A stretch of 64,000 nucleotides of DNA from Paramesorhizobium salinisoli (GTDB lineage: Bacteria; Pseudomonadota; Alphaproteobacteria; Rhizobiales; Rhizobiaceae): positions 434,001 to 498,000 of the forward strand of contig NZ_QOZG01000002.1 in NCBI RefSeq assembly GCF_003335045.1, in the 5' to 3' direction. A program made the translations under genes and the position numbers. Within the stretch, counting starts at the first letter, position 1. Each line of letters starts with the position of its first letter. Below are positions 18,583 through 28,974 of the stretch, piece by piece. The notes beneath the pieces were generated by a model. That model did no database searches. It was not told the origin of the DNA and saw only the letters and a program-made list of their open reading frames with translations.

Positions 18583-19431
18583 ATGAGACCAGCGAGCGAC
18601 ATGATGCCCATGGCGGAAACATCCCCCCAGTCCCGTCCGCAACGGGCCTCCGGCGAGGGGCGGCTGTCGCTCAAGAAGGTCGGCGATAAGACGCGGATCG
18701 ACAGGCTTTTCCAGGAGGGTTCGGCAAAACTGCGCTTTCCGCAGAATCAGGACGGTCATCTCGAGGCGGTGATGATCAACACTTCGGGCGGGCTGACCGG
18801 CGGAGACCGGATGGGCTGGCAATTCTCGCTCGGCGAGGATTGCCGCGCAAGCCTGACAACGCAGGCCTGCGAGAAGATCTACAAGGCGAATGAAGGCTCG
18901 ACCGCGACGGTGGACACGATCATCGACGTGGCAGAGGGAGGGGCGATGGCCTGGCTGCCGCAGGAAACGATCCTCTTCGAACGCTCGGCGCTCCACCGGA
19001 CGCTGACCGTCAACCTTGCCCCGACGGCGACGGCGCTGATCGCCGAAGCCGTGGTTTTCGGCCGCAAGGCGATGGGCGAGGACATCGACATCGCAACCTT
19101 TCGCGATTGCTGGCGCATCAGGCGCGGTGGGACACTGGAACACGCAGAAAACTTTTCCATCGGACCCGACGCAGGCGCGATGCTGGCGCGCCCAGCGCTG
19201 CTTGGCGGCAAGCGCGTCTTCGCCACCGTACTGCTCGTCGCGGAGGATTGCGAGCGCACTCTCGACGCCGCGCGCGTGATTGTCGGCAAAGATGGCGGCG
19301 TGTCGGCCTGGTCTGGCAAGCTTCTTGCTCGGCTCGTCGACGACGACGCCTATTCTCTCAGGAAAAGGCTGATACCGCTGATTGGTTTGCTCAATAAAAA
19401 TGCAGAGCTGCCCAAAGTGTGGTCAATATGA
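18583..19431 (+). CDS. ureD: Urease accessory protein UreD
   Basis: 282 aa scaffold that, with UreF and UreG, inserts nickel into apo-urease. Family blocks visible: FQEGSAKLRFP, MINTSGGLTGGDRMGW, LTTQACEKIYKANEG, WLPQETILFERSALHRT and FGRKAMGED. The first ATG (18583) has only a weak GAAGA upstream; ATG at 18601 is an alternative. It opens the urease cluster 39 bp after frcK, so some read-through from frc is possible. Confidence 0.93.
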   Translation: MRPASDMMPMAETSPQSRPQRASGEGRLSLKKVGDKTRIDRLFQEGSAKLRFPQNQDGHLEAVMINTSGGLTGGDRMGWQFSLGEDCRASLTTQACEKIYKANEGSTATVDTIIDVAEGGAMAWLPQETILFERSALHRTLTVNLAPTATALIAEAVVFGRKAMGEDIDIATFRDCWRIRRGGTLEHAENFSIGPDAGAMLARPALLGGKRVFATVLLVAEDCERTLDAARVIVGKDGGVSAWSGKLLARLVDDDAYSLRKRLIPLIGLLNKNAELPKVWSI

Positions 19432-19447
19432 AGACAGGGTGTGAAAC

Positions 19448-19750
19448 ATGAATCTGACGCCGCGCGAAAAAGACAAGCTTTTGATTTCGATGGCGGCGAT
19501 GGTGGCGCGCAAGAGGCTGGAACGCGGCGTCAAGCTCAACCATCCCGAAGCTATCGCGCTGATCTCAGATTTCGTGGTCGAGGGCGCGCGCGACGGACGC
19601 CCCGTCGCCGAGCTCATGGAAGCGGGCGCCCATGTCATCACGCGCGACCAGGTCATGGAAGGCATCGCCGAGATGATCCATGACGTGCAGGTCGAGGCGA
19701 CCTTTCCCGATGGCACCAAGCTCGTCACCGTCCACCAGCCGATCCGCTAG
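19448..19750 (+). CDS. ureA: Urease gamma subunit
   Basis: 100 aa, normal length. Contains [40 protein letters not shown] and the conserved end [15 protein letters not shown]. One of the three structural subunits of the cytoplasmic nickel enzyme that splits urea into ammonia and CO2. Starts 16 bp after ureD. Confidence 0.97.
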   Translation: MNLTPREKDKLLISMAAMVARKRLERGVKLNHPEAIALISDFVVEGARDGRPVAELMEAGAHVITRDQVMEGIAEMIHDVQVEATFPDGTKLVTVHQPIR

Positions 19751-19760
19751 GAATACCGTC

Positions 19761-20006
19761 ATGCTCGACCTCAGGCCAAACTGCGAATGCTGCGACCGCG
19801 ATCTGCCTCCGAATGCTTCCGACGCAATGATGTGCACCTTTGAATGCACCTTTTGCGCCGAATGCGCCGACAGCCGCCTGCAAGGCATCTGCCCGAACTG
19901 TCGCGGCAATCTCGTCGCACGTCCGATCCGGCCAGTGGCGATGCTGGTGAAATATCCTGCTTCAGCACAACGCATCGTGAAACCGGAAGGATGTCAGCCG
20001 GCCTGA
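19761..20006 (+). CDS. DUF1272 zinc-finger-like small protein
   Basis: 81 aa beginning MLDLRPNCECCDRDLPPNA. It has paired Cys motifs CECC, CTFECTFCAEC and CPNC, and a LVARPIRP block, matching the DUF1272 family of likely zinc-binding proteins. Start at 19761, 10 bp after ureA, so it should be in the urease transcript. Function unknown; the position between ureA and hupE/ureJ is not part of the standard urease set and hints at a metal-handling role, which is inference. Confidence 0.85.
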   Translation: MLDLRPNCECCDRDLPPNASDAMMCTFECTFCAECADSRLQGICPNCRGNLVARPIRPVAMLVKYPASAQRIVKPEGCQPA

Positions 20007-20043
20007 TTGCATGCTGTACCGGACCGAAATGCCTTAAAGAGGA

Positions 20044-20742
20044 ATGTTCATGTTCAGAAAATGGATTATCGCCGTGTCGGCGCTCGTCATGGGAACGGCG
20101 CCCGCCTTCGCCCATCTCAATCCGGCGGAGCACGGCTCCTTCGCCGCCGGATTTTCGCATCCGCTTTTCGGCGCCGATCACATCCTGGCGATGGTGGCGG
20201 TTGGCTTGTGGGCAGCCCTTCTGGCGCATGGGCCCGAAAGCCGAAATCGGTTTTCGGAAAGCACGATGCGCAGTTTCAATATTTACAGCGTCCTTCGCGC
20301 GTCCAAGTGGACGCACGGCGCTGTAAGTGGACGCGCACTCTGGCTGGTGCCTGCTGCATTTGTCATAACGATGAGTGCTGGTTTTGCCTTTGCGCTCGCC
20401 GGCGCGCCTCTGCCCTTCGTCGAGCCGGTCATTTTGGCCTCGGTCGTAGCCATCGGCCTTTTGGCGGCCATCGCACTCAGGGTTCCGACATCAGCCGCGA
20501 TGGCCATGGTCGGCTTCTTCGCGCTGTTCCACGGCCATGCCCATGGCGGCGAGATGGGAGCGGCCGGCGCTGCCGCCTATGGTCTCGGCTTCGCGGCTGC
20601 GACGGTGCTTCTGCACATCGCCGGCATCGGCATCGGGCTCGGGCTGCCGCGCCTGTTTGGCAACGATATGGGCCGGGTCGTCGCGCGCCTGGCAGGTGGC
20701 GCAACGGCGCTCGCCGGCCTCTGGCTTGCGGTAGCTGGCTGA
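20044..20742 (+). CDS. ureJ: HupE/UreJ family nickel transporter, with internal insertion
   Basis: 232 aa membrane protein, probable nickel uptake for urease. The signal segment [20 protein letters not shown] is followed by the family motif [20 protein letters not shown] and later [11 protein letters not shown]. Residues 62-95 (HGPESRNR to HGAVS) do not belong to the family: they are encoded by a 102-bp palindromic element at 20227-20328 that keeps the frame. The insertion falls in the loop between the first two conserved helices, so topology may survive, but activity is uncertain. Without it the length (198 aa) would be normal. Confidence 0.85.
   Translation: MFMFRKWIIAVSALVMGTAPAFAHLNPAEHGSFAAGFSHPLFGADHILAMVAVGLWAALLAHGPESRNRFSESTMRSFNIYSVLRASKWTHGAVSGRALWLVPAAFVITMSAGFAFALAGAPLPFVEPVILASVVAIGLLAAIALRVPTSAAMAMVGFFALFHGHAHGGEMGAAGAAAYGLGFAAATVLLHIAGIGIGLGLPRLFGNDMGRVVARLAGGATALAGLWLAVAG
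20227..20328. repeat. Palindromic element inserted in frame in hupE/ureJ
   Basis: 102 bp with two hairpins: CCGAAA...TTTCGG enclosing CCGAAATCGG (about 20234-20257), and TTTACAGCG...CGCTGTAA enclosing GCGTCCA/TGGACGC (about 20282-20326). Size and architecture resemble the roughly 100-bp Bru-RS palindromic repeats described in Brucella. The element codes for 34 residues without a stop. Confidence 0.7.
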
Positions 20743-20764
20743 TGAGCGCGGCAGGAGACAAGGC

Positions 20765-21070
20765 ATGATCCCGGGCGAAATCATCACCGCCAACGGCGAG
20801 ATCGAACTCAACGCCGGTGCGCCGACCGTCACGCTCAAGGTCGCCAATACGGGCGACCGGCCCGTGCAGGTCGGATCGCACTATCATTTCTTCGAAACCA
20901 ATGAAGGCCTCGTCTTCGACCGCGAAAAGGCGCGCGGCATGCGGCTCGACATCGCGGCCGGCACTGCCGTCCGCTTTGAGCCGGGACAGGAGCGCGATGT
21001 GACGCTGGTGCCGCTTTCAGGCGGACGCAGCGTCTACGGCTTCCGCCAGCAGGTCATGGGCAAGCTGTGA
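20765..21070 (+). CDS. ureB: Urease beta subunit
   Basis: 101 aa, full length. [33 protein letters not shown], and the terminal [14 protein letters not shown] are characteristic. Follows hupE/ureJ by 22 bp. The gap to ureC is about 690 bp and contains a minus-strand gene, an unusual break between ureB and ureC. Confidence 0.97.
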   Translation: MIPGEIITANGEIELNAGAPTVTLKVANTGDRPVQVGSHYHFFETNEGLVFDREKARGMRLDIAAGTAVRFEPGQERDVTLVPLSGGRSVYGFRQQVMGKL

Positions 21071-21171
21071 CTGCATCGACCATATCCCATAGCGACTTCA
21101 TCTTGAGCCGCGGCGGCGATTTCCCCGCCGGGGCCGATGGTCGCGGGAGATGGCCACCTGCACCGAAGGCG

Positions 21172-21558
21172 TCAGCTCGCCTTCTTGGTCACCAGCGTCA
21201 GCGTTCCGTCATTGTCCACATTGGCGGCAATGACCTGGGCCGAGGTCACGCCCTTTTCCTTCAGCGCGGCGGTGATCTGTGGCGTGGCGTCGATGGAACT
21301 GCGCAAGGCCTTGAGGTCTTCGTCGCCGGTCTTGGCGACCGCGGCATTGACCTGTTCCTGTGTGGGGGCCGGCAGTTCGCTGATATCGACGATGGCAACG
21401 CGCTTGATGCCGGGGCTTGCGGGCTGGGTCTCGCTTGGGGCGGGCGTGGCAGCCGGAGCCTGCGCGGCCGGAGGTGTCTGCTGGGCCTGCGCGGCGGTCG
21501 CGAGAGGCAGTGCAGCGAACGCCGCCAGGGCAGTCATCTTGATCGTCATCCTGCGCAT
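21172..21558 (-). CDS. Small exported hypothetical protein inside the urease cluster
   Basis: 128 aa on the strand opposite to ure genes. Start at 21558 (MRRMTIKMTALAAFA) follows AAAGGAAACAGC. A signal peptide ends near AAQAQ, then a Pro/Ala-rich linker, then a domain with VAIVDISELPAPTQEQVNAA and VIAANVDNDGTLTLVTKK. I do not recognise a family with certainty. Its antisense placement between ureB and ureC suggests an insertion or rearrangement that split the urease operon; ureC then probably needs its own promoter in 21559-21761. Confidence 0.75.
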   Translation of the reverse strand: MRRMTIKMTALAAFAALPLATAAQAQQTPPAAQAPAATPAPSETQPASPGIKRVAIVDISELPAPTQEQVNAAVAKTGDEDLKALRSSIDATPQITAALKEKGVTSAQVIAANVDNDGTLTLVTKKAS

Positions 21559-21761
21559 GCTGTTTCCTTTCCGTTGACATTTGGATCGGTCGCTTCCTCG
21601 AGAAATCGCAGCGACCGGCGGTCTTTCGGTAACGTCCATACCCCACACGATGAATTCGTTCTGAGACGGTCACTCCTCGGGTTTTTCCGTGGCCATACCA
21701 TGGCAGGAAGAAGGCCGGCGGGTTCCGCTAGATGTGAGCCGCAATACGCAAGGAGCCGTTG

Positions 21762-23477
<1,716 letters not shown>

Positions 23478-23651
23478 CCGCCACGGCTAGAAGCTGTGAG
23501 GATTTTGCAATCCAAGCCTTTCCTTCGCAGTTGCAGCATGGTTTATTCGCCGCGCCTCGGCGCCGTCCTCCGAACGCCGAACCAAGTATCAGCAGTGAGG
23601 CTTGCCCGCCCTCCCCGGGCATGGCCGATTATCGATTACGAAGGAACTACC

Positions 23652-24194
23652 ATGACCGTGAGAAAAGTGCCCGATGTCACCTTCCGCACCCGCGTGCGCG
23701 ACGAGAGCATCGAGGGCCCGAATCCCTATCGTTGGGAAGACAAGACGACGGCCGATTATTTCGGCGGCAAGCGGGTCGTCCTGTTCTCCCTCCCGGGCGC
23801 CTTCACTCCCACTTGCTCGACCTTCCAGCTTCCCGATTTCGAGAAGCTCTACGAGGAGTTCAAGGCGGAAGGCATCGACGAGATCTACTGCATCTCCGTC
23901 AACGACGCCTTCGTCATGAATGCATGGGGCAAGGCGCAGGGCCTGAAGAACGTCAAGCTCATCCCGGATGGATCGGGCGAGTTCACCCGCAAGATCGGTA
24001 TGCTCGTGGCCAAGGACAATCTCGGCTTCGGCATGCGCTCGTGGCGCTATGCGGCCGTCATCAACAATGGCATCGTGGAACAATGGTTCGAGGAGGAAGG
24101 CTTCTCCGACAATTGCGAAACCGATCCCTACGGCGTTTCCTCGCCGCAGAACATCCTTGCCAATCTGAAGGCAGGCGAGGCGGTCGCCGCCTGA
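23652..24194 (+). CDS. Peroxiredoxin (Prx5-like), within urease cluster
   Basis: 180 aa thiol peroxidase. The peroxidatic Cys is in LPGAFTPTCSTFQLPDFE, with the conserved Arg in FGMRSWRYAAVINNG; NCETDPYGVSSPQNIL ends the protein. AAGGA precedes ATG at 23652. It lies between ureC and ureE, an atypical neighbour; probable function is reduction of hydrogen or organic peroxides in the cytoplasm. Whether it is co-transcribed with urease is not evident: the gaps are 174 bp before and 65 bp after. Confidence 0.9.
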   Translation: MTVRKVPDVTFRTRVRDESIEGPNPYRWEDKTTADYFGGKRVVLFSLPGAFTPTCSTFQLPDFEKLYEEFKAEGIDEIYCISVNDAFVMNAWGKAQGLKNVKLIPDGSGEFTRKIGMLVAKDNLGFGMRSWRYAAVINNGIVEQWFEEEGFSDNCETDPYGVSSPQNILANLKAGEAVAA

Positions 24195-24259
24195 ATGGTA
24201 TAGTTCCCCGATCGCGTCCGCGCGGTCGGGGTCATCGCTCCAGCCCAAGGTGAACCAAC

Positions 24260-24769
24260 ATGATCCGCGCCCTTTCCCACGACCATGCCGGCCACTACCA
24301 GGGCACGCCCTTCGATACGGTCACACTTGCGCATGACGAACGGCACCTGCGCCGCAAGGTGCTGACGCTTGCGCAGGGCGACAAGGTGCTCGTCGATTTC
24401 CCCGAGCCGGTCGCGTTTCGCCATGGCGACGTGCTGGTGCTGGAGGACGGACGGCTGGTCGAGATCATCGCGGCGGAAGAAGCGCTTTACGAGATCGTCC
24501 CGCGCGACCGGCTGCATCTCACCGAACTCGCCTGGCATCTCGGTAACCGGCATCTCGCCGCGCAGATCGAGGAAGGCCGTATCGTCATCCTGCGCGACCA
24601 CGTCATCAAGGCGATGCTGGAGGGACTTGGCGCGGCGGTGAACGAGATCGCCGAGCCTTTCCACCCGGTGCGCGGGGCTTATCACGGCCATTCGCATGAC
24701 CATGGTCACGAGCATGTCGGGCATGGCCATGGACACCACCACGATCACGCCCATCACCACCATGACTGA
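24260..24769 (+). CDS. ureE: Urease accessory nickel chaperone UreE
   Basis: 169 aa. N-terminal domain with [20 protein letters not shown], middle metal-binding domain with [17 protein letters not shown] and [14 protein letters not shown]. The C-terminal tail is strongly His-rich ([16 protein letters not shown], then [11 protein letters not shown]), as in nickel-storing UreE forms. The last eight bases overlap the ureF start. Confidence 0.95.
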   Translation: MIRALSHDHAGHYQGTPFDTVTLAHDERHLRRKVLTLAQGDKVLVDFPEPVAFRHGDVLVLEDGRLVEIIAAEEALYEIVPRDRLHLTELAWHLGNRHLAAQIEEGRIVILRDHVIKAMLEGLGAAVNEIAEPFHPVRGAYHGHSHDHGHEHVGHGHGHHHDHAHHHHD

Positions 24770-25436
24770 GGCAACGTCCGGCCAGGCGCTGATTCGTCTC
24801 CTGACATGGCTCTCGCCCGCCTTTCCCGTTGGCGCCTTTTCCTACAGCCACGGGCTCGAACGGGCGATCCATGACGGGCTGATCTGCAACCGGGAGACAC
24901 TGGCCGAATGGCTGACCGATCTTCTCCGCCATGGTTCGGGCTGGAACGACGCGGTGCTTTTTGCCGAAAGCTTCAGGCAGGCGCTGGCCGATGATGGCGC
25001 GCCGGACGAGGTCGCGGGGCTTGCCGAAGCGCTGGCCGGATCGTGTGAGCGACACATGGAAACCATGCTGCAGGGCAGCGCCTTCCTGAAAGCTGCCGCC
25101 GCATGGCCGAACCCGATCCTGCAGCAACTCACGGGCGATGTCGCCTATCCCGTTGCGGTCGGGGCGGTTGCAGGCGCCCATGGCGTCGGGCTCGAGGCGG
25201 CACTCGCCGCCTATCTGCACGCCTTCGCCTCCAATCTCATCCAGGGCGCCGTCAGGCTCGTGCCACTCGGCCAGAGCGACGGCGTGGCGACGCTCGCCAC
25301 GCTCGAACCCACGATTCTTGAACTGGCCGCGCATGCGGCCGGGTCGACGCTCGACGATCTCGGTTCCGCCGCGATCCTGTCCGATATCATGGCCATGCAA
25401 CACGAGACGCAATATTCAAGGGTTTTCCGATCATGA
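24762..25436 (+). CDS. ureF: Urease accessory protein UreF
   Basis: 224 aa from ATG 24762 ([18 protein letters not shown]). Family blocks: [51 protein letters not shown], and LVPLGQSDG. Helical GTPase-regulating partner of UreG in nickel insertion. The frame is open upstream through the His-tail region of ureE, so 24729 is a formal alternative; the 8-bp overlap with ureE indicates coupling. Confidence 0.93.
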   Translation: MTEATSGQALIRLLTWLSPAFPVGAFSYSHGLERAIHDGLICNRETLAEWLTDLLRHGSGWNDAVLFAESFRQALADDGAPDEVAGLAEALAGSCERHMETMLQGSAFLKAAAAWPNPILQQLTGDVAYPVAVGAVAGAHGVGLEAALAAYLHAFASNLIQGAVRLVPLGQSDGVATLATLEPTILELAAHAAGSTLDDLGSAAILSDIMAMQHETQYSRVFRS

Positions 25437-26056
25437 AATCATCCAACGGTCCGCTCCGCGTCGGTATCGGCGGCCCTGTCGGCTCAGGCAAAACGACGGT
25501 CACCGAAATGCTGTGCAAGGCGCTGCGCGAGCGCTATTCGATCGCTGTGGTTACGAACGACATCTACACCAAGGAGGACGCGCTGATCCTCAGCCGGCTG
25601 CAGGCCCTGCCCGAGGACAGGATCGTCGGCGTCGAGACCGGCGGTTGCCCTCACACGGCTATTCGCGAGGATGCGACGATCAACCTCCAGGCCATAGCCC
25701 AGATGAACAAGCGCCATCCCGATCTCGATATCGTTTTCATCGAATCGGGCGGCGACAATCTGGCCGCGACCTTTTCGCCCGATCTGGCCGACCTGACGAT
25801 CTATGTGATTTCAGTGTGCCAGGGCGAGAAGATCCCGCGCAAGGGGGGGCCTGGAATCACGCGTTCCGATCTGCTCATCATCAACAAGAAGGACCTCGCG
25901 CCTTATGTCGGCGCGGACCTCGACGTGATGGACAGCGACACGAAACACCAGCGCGGCGCGAAGCCCTATGTCTTCACCGACATGCTGCGCCGCGACGGGC
26001 TCGATAAGGTCGTGGCCTTCATCGAGGCGGCCGGTGGGCTTGGAGCGGCCGCCTGA
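25433..26056 (+). CDS. ureG: Urease accessory GTPase UreG
   Basis: 207 aa. Walker [10 protein letters not shown] near residues 13-21, [12 protein letters not shown], the nickel motif in [15 protein letters not shown], and [20 protein letters not shown]. Powers nickel delivery into urease by GTP hydrolysis. The start overlaps the ureF stop (ATGA). Last urease gene; a 136-bp gap follows. Confidence 0.97.
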   Translation: MKSSNGPLRVGIGGPVGSGKTTVTEMLCKALRERYSIAVVTNDIYTKEDALILSRLQALPEDRIVGVETGGCPHTAIREDATINLQAIAQMNKRHPDLDIVFIESGGDNLAATFSPDLADLTIYVISVCQGEKIPRKGGPGITRSDLLIINKKDLAPYVGADLDVMDSDTKHQRGAKPYVFTDMLRRDGLDKVVAFIEAAGGLGAAA

Positions 26057-26192
26057 GAACGGCGTCGCGCCCTGTCTCATCAACATTGGCCCGATTGCCG
26101 GAATGGGGTATTTTATGGAACAATCGCGGTAACAGATAATTGTTGCCATGATTCCATTGCATTGAAGGGCGATTCTGGAGGAAAAGCTGCGG

Positions 26193-26384
26193 ATGAGTAC
26201 TTATCTTCCCCAAGATCTGCAGGACGCGCTCGAACGCTTCATTGCCAGCAAACACGGTGCCGTCAACAAGTCTGAGGCCATCGCCATGATCCTGCGGGAC
26301 TGGCTGCTGAAGCAAGGCTATCTCCCAACCAAGCCGGAAGAAGGCATGCCGCCCGAAGACCTCAACGCCACCAATGACGATTGA
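26193..26384 (+). CDS. Small ribbon-helix-helix-like protein
   Basis: 63 aa: MSTYLPQDLQDALERF, then NKSEAIAMILRDWLLKQG. The pattern of a short strand followed by two helices with a conserved SEAI...LRDWL resembles ribbon-helix-helix DNA-binding proteins. GGAGG lies 11 nt upstream of ATG. The start of the next gene overlaps it by 11 bp. Function unknown. Confidence 0.65.
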   Translation: MSTYLPQDLQDALERFIASKHGAVNKSEAIAMILRDWLLKQGYLPTKPEEGMPPEDLNATNDD

Positions 26385-26607
26385 TATGGCGGGCGATCTG
26401 AACAACAGGCCGCCGGAGCTCCTGCCTGCCTCGGCGCTCGGCAAGCGGCTTGCGATCCTGCTGGCGCTGGCGTTCGCCCTGCTTCTGCTCCTCGCATGGA
26501 TGACCATCGCGCTCCTCGACCCGACAGGAGGCCTTGCCATCGACCCGCTGACATTCACCGCAACCAATGTGGAACAGATCAGTATCCTCCTGCCCCGCCT
26601 GCTTTAG
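26374..26607 (+). CDS. Small single-pass membrane protein, hypothetical
   Basis: 77 aa with one strong hydrophobic helix, LAILLALAFALLLLLAWMTI, and no recognised domain. It overlaps the end of the RHH-like gene by 11 bp, which favours co-translation. A minus-strand frame of similar length covers the same DNA, so the call is tentative. Confidence 0.45.
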   Translation: MTIDMAGDLNNRPPELLPASALGKRLAILLALAFALLLLLAWMTIALLDPTGGLAIDPLTFTATNVEQISILLPRLL

Positions 26608-26662
26608 CATATTCTGATATTCAGGCGTCTCGATCTCCAACTCAACATCCTTGCGAGCTCAT

Positions 26663-27010
26663 ATGAACCGAGACCGGCTGTTTCTGCTTCAACCAGGCTT
26701 CGAAGACCCGGCCTATCCCGGCAAGCGCTTCTATTGCTGGCACTGCGCTCTCATGGAGGGCGTGCTGGCATCTTTTCCGCAATTGGCGCAACGGCTCGAT
26801 GTGGAGCGTATTCCATGGCCGCGGCCAAGACTGGAGGTTGTTTCCCTGGTCGGCGAGGATAACCAGTCGCTTCCCCTGCTGGTATTGGCCGATGGACAGA
26901 CATCGGTGCACCAGACCGGCATCCATGCCGGGCGCGCCTTCGTTTCGGACAAGGACGCGATTCTTGCCGTGCTTTCCGAACGCCATGGTTTTCCCGATCC
27001 GCACCCGTGA
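26663..27010 (+). CDS. DUF3088 family protein
   Basis: 115 aa, thioredoxin-like in appearance: LFLLQPGFEDPAYPGKRFYC followed by WHCALMEGVLASFP, i.e. a CxxC (CWHC), and then LPLLVLADGQ. This matches the DUF3088 pattern as I know it. ATG at 26663 chosen; a TTG 12 nt upstream is possible. Cytoplasmic; function not established. Confidence 0.75.
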   Translation: MNRDRLFLLQPGFEDPAYPGKRFYCWHCALMEGVLASFPQLAQRLDVERIPWPRPRLEVVSLVGEDNQSLPLLVLADGQTSVHQTGIHAGRAFVSDKDAILAVLSERHGFPDPHP

Positions 27011-27092
27011 ACGCGCAGCATCATAAAAATCCCGACTTTCGCGCGGACCATCAAACATGCTAGGACCAACCCAAGAATGAGAGGAAAGCTCC

Positions 27093-27281
27093 ATGGCATT
27101 CGAAGATATCAAGGCGGAGATCGCGCTTCTTTTCCAGGAAATGGTCAACCAGCCCAAGGATGCGCATGAAATCCGCGAAGCCTTGCGCGGGAAGCTGAAC
27201 GAGCTGAAAGCCAACGGCATGCCCTTGCCGGACGATCTGGTGGCGCTCGAAAAGCAGATCGAAGCCGATTTCGATTCCTGA
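27093..27281 (+). CDS. Small conserved hypothetical protein
   Basis: 62 aa, acidic and helical: MAFEDIKAEIALLFQEMVN, ending LEKQIEADFDS. A good ribosome site (GAGGAAAGCTCC) precedes ATG. It resembles a small protein seen across Rhizobiales; no function known to me. Confidence 0.75.
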   Translation: MAFEDIKAEIALLFQEMVNQPKDAHEIREALRGKLNELKANGMPLPDDLVALEKQIEADFDS

Positions 27282-27329
27282 TGCGGTTACATCCGTCTTT
27301 CGTTCTGTTTTATGTGTGAGGAGACGCCA

Positions 27330-27911
27330 TTGTCTTCCCTCCGCAATCTTTTGACAGCGATCGCACTCTGCTCGCTTGGCCTGTCGGCGTGCACCACAAC
27401 GGAAAACAAGCTGACACAGTCCGGCGCGACCCAGAAAGCAGAGGCTTCCGCGCCCGAAACCAAGAGCGGCGTCGATGCGTTGATCGCCGGGTACGCGGCG
27501 TCCTACAAGGTGCCGGAAGCGCTGGTCCGGCGCGTCGTGGCGCGTGAAAGCAGGTTCAACCCCTCGGCGCGCAACGGCGCACTTTGGGGCCTGATGCAGA
27601 TAAGGCATGATACCGCGCGGGTCATGGGATATTCGGGCCCGGCGCGCGGTCTGCTCGATGCGGAAACCAATCTCAAATACGGCGTAAAATATCTGGCGGG
27701 CGCTTATCTCGTTGCAGGCGGCAATGAGGCGCAGGCCGTACGGCTTTATTCGCGCGGCTATTATTACGACGCCAAGCGCAAAGGGCTGCTCGAGGAAACC
27801 GGGCTGAAGCCGCAGGCATTTACGGCAGAGCCACCGATGTCCGCCGCGATTCCGTTGCCGATGCAGGCTCCGCGGGAAAACATCAGCGTTCCGGCTGCGA
27901 CCAATCAATGA
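27330..27911 (+). CDS. Lytic transglycosylase lipoprotein (SLT domain)
   Basis: 193 aa. TTG at 27330 is preferred: GAGGAG lies 7 nt upstream and it gives a clean lipoprotein signal ending LSAC (Cys near residue 21); an upstream ATG at 27312 lacks a ribosome site. The SLT domain has the catalytic Glu in ARESRFNPSARNG, then LWGLMQIRHDTARVMGY and NLKYGVKYLAGAYLVAGG. It cleaves peptidoglycan glycan strands at the outer membrane face. Slightly short for the family but complete. Confidence 0.88.
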   Translation: MSSLRNLLTAIALCSLGLSACTTTENKLTQSGATQKAEASAPETKSGVDALIAGYAASYKVPEALVRRVVARESRFNPSARNGALWGLMQIRHDTARVMGYSGPARGLLDAETNLKYGVKYLAGAYLVAGGNEAQAVRLYSRGYYYDAKRKGLLEETGLKPQAFTAEPPMSAAIPLPMQAPRENISVPAATNQ

Positions 27912-27954
27912 ATTTCACTTGTCGGGCAATTGTCGCTTTGGCAATTGGAGGGAC

Positions 27955-28842
27955 ATGAAACCGCAACCCTCGATCTTCAAAGCTGCCCTGTGGATGGCCG
28001 GCTGGCTTTCCCTGATGCTGGTCACGGCGGTTGCCGGGCGCGAGACGACGCGGGAGCTCGACGTTTTCCAGGTGATGCTGATGCGCTCCGTCATCGGCTT
28101 TGTCATGCTCTACCCGCTGGTCCATGCCAGCGGCGGGCTGGCCGCGATGAAGACCGCGCGGCCCATCGCCCATATCGGCCGAAACGTCGTGCACTATACC
28201 GGGCAATATCTGTGGCTCTGTGCGCTGACGCTGATCCCGCTCGCGCAGCTCATCGCCATCGAATTCACCATGCCGATCTGGACGGCGATCCTCGCCGTTC
28301 TCTTTCTCGGCGAGCGAATGAACATCTGGAAGAACGCCTCGATTGTTCTCGGCCTCATCGGCGTCGCCATCATCGTGCGGCCAGGTGCGGGCGAGATCAA
28401 CCCGGGCCAACTCTATGCGCTTGCCTCCTCAGTCGGCTTCGCCATCTCCGTGGTAATGGTCAAATCACTCACCCGGACGGAAAGCGTCGTCAAGATCATC
28501 TTCTGGATGCTGGTCGTGCAATCGCTGATAGGGCTCATACCTGCGATTCCGGTCTGGCAATGGCCTTCGGCGCAGGTCTGGCCCTGGATATTCGTCATCG
28601 CTTTCGCCGGCACGTTCTCGCATTATTGCATGGCGCGGGCGATGCTTTACGCCGATGCGACCGTGGTAGTGCCGATGGATTTCCTGCGCGTGCCACTTAC
28701 CGCATTGGCCGGATGGCTTATCTATTCCGAACGCGTCGATACGATCACCGTGCTCGGCGCCGCACTCATCCTCGCCGGAAACATGCTCAATCTGAAGAAT
28801 GCGGGAACGGCGCGCATCCGCCCGGAATCCGCAAACACCTGA
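27955..28842 (+). CDS. EamA-family (DMT) transporter
   Basis: 295 aa inner-membrane protein with ten predicted helices in two EamA repeats; FTMPIWTAILAVLFLGERMN ends the first and FLRVPLTALAGWLIYSERVD the second. Start at 27955 follows GGAGG; the frame is open 12 codons upstream. Substrate unknown; the family exports metabolites or amino acids. Confidence 0.9.
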   Translation: MKPQPSIFKAALWMAGWLSLMLVTAVAGRETTRELDVFQVMLMRSVIGFVMLYPLVHASGGLAAMKTARPIAHIGRNVVHYTGQYLWLCALTLIPLAQLIAIEFTMPIWTAILAVLFLGERMNIWKNASIVLGLIGVAIIVRPGAGEINPGQLYALASSVGFAISVVMVKSLTRTESVVKIIFWMLVVQSLIGLIPAIPVWQWPSAQVWPWIFVIAFAGTFSHYCMARAMLYADATVVVPMDFLRVPLTALAGWLIYSERVDTITVLGAALILAGNMLNLKNAGTARIRPESANT

Positions 28843-28974
28843 CTCAGCAATTTCGCCACCGCTGGGCCGTACATCCAATTGACAAATTTCCCGTTTATCC
28901 TTTCCTCATGGAATAGGATTTATCATTGCCGGGGCGTGATCCGCGATGGATGATGAGAAAGACGAGAGTTTAGG

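Noticed and set aside
26362-26640. Minus-strand frame of 92 codons
   Set aside because: Rich in Arg/Gln with no motif, and it covers the plus-strand hydrophobic protein; kept only as the competing reading that lowers confidence there.
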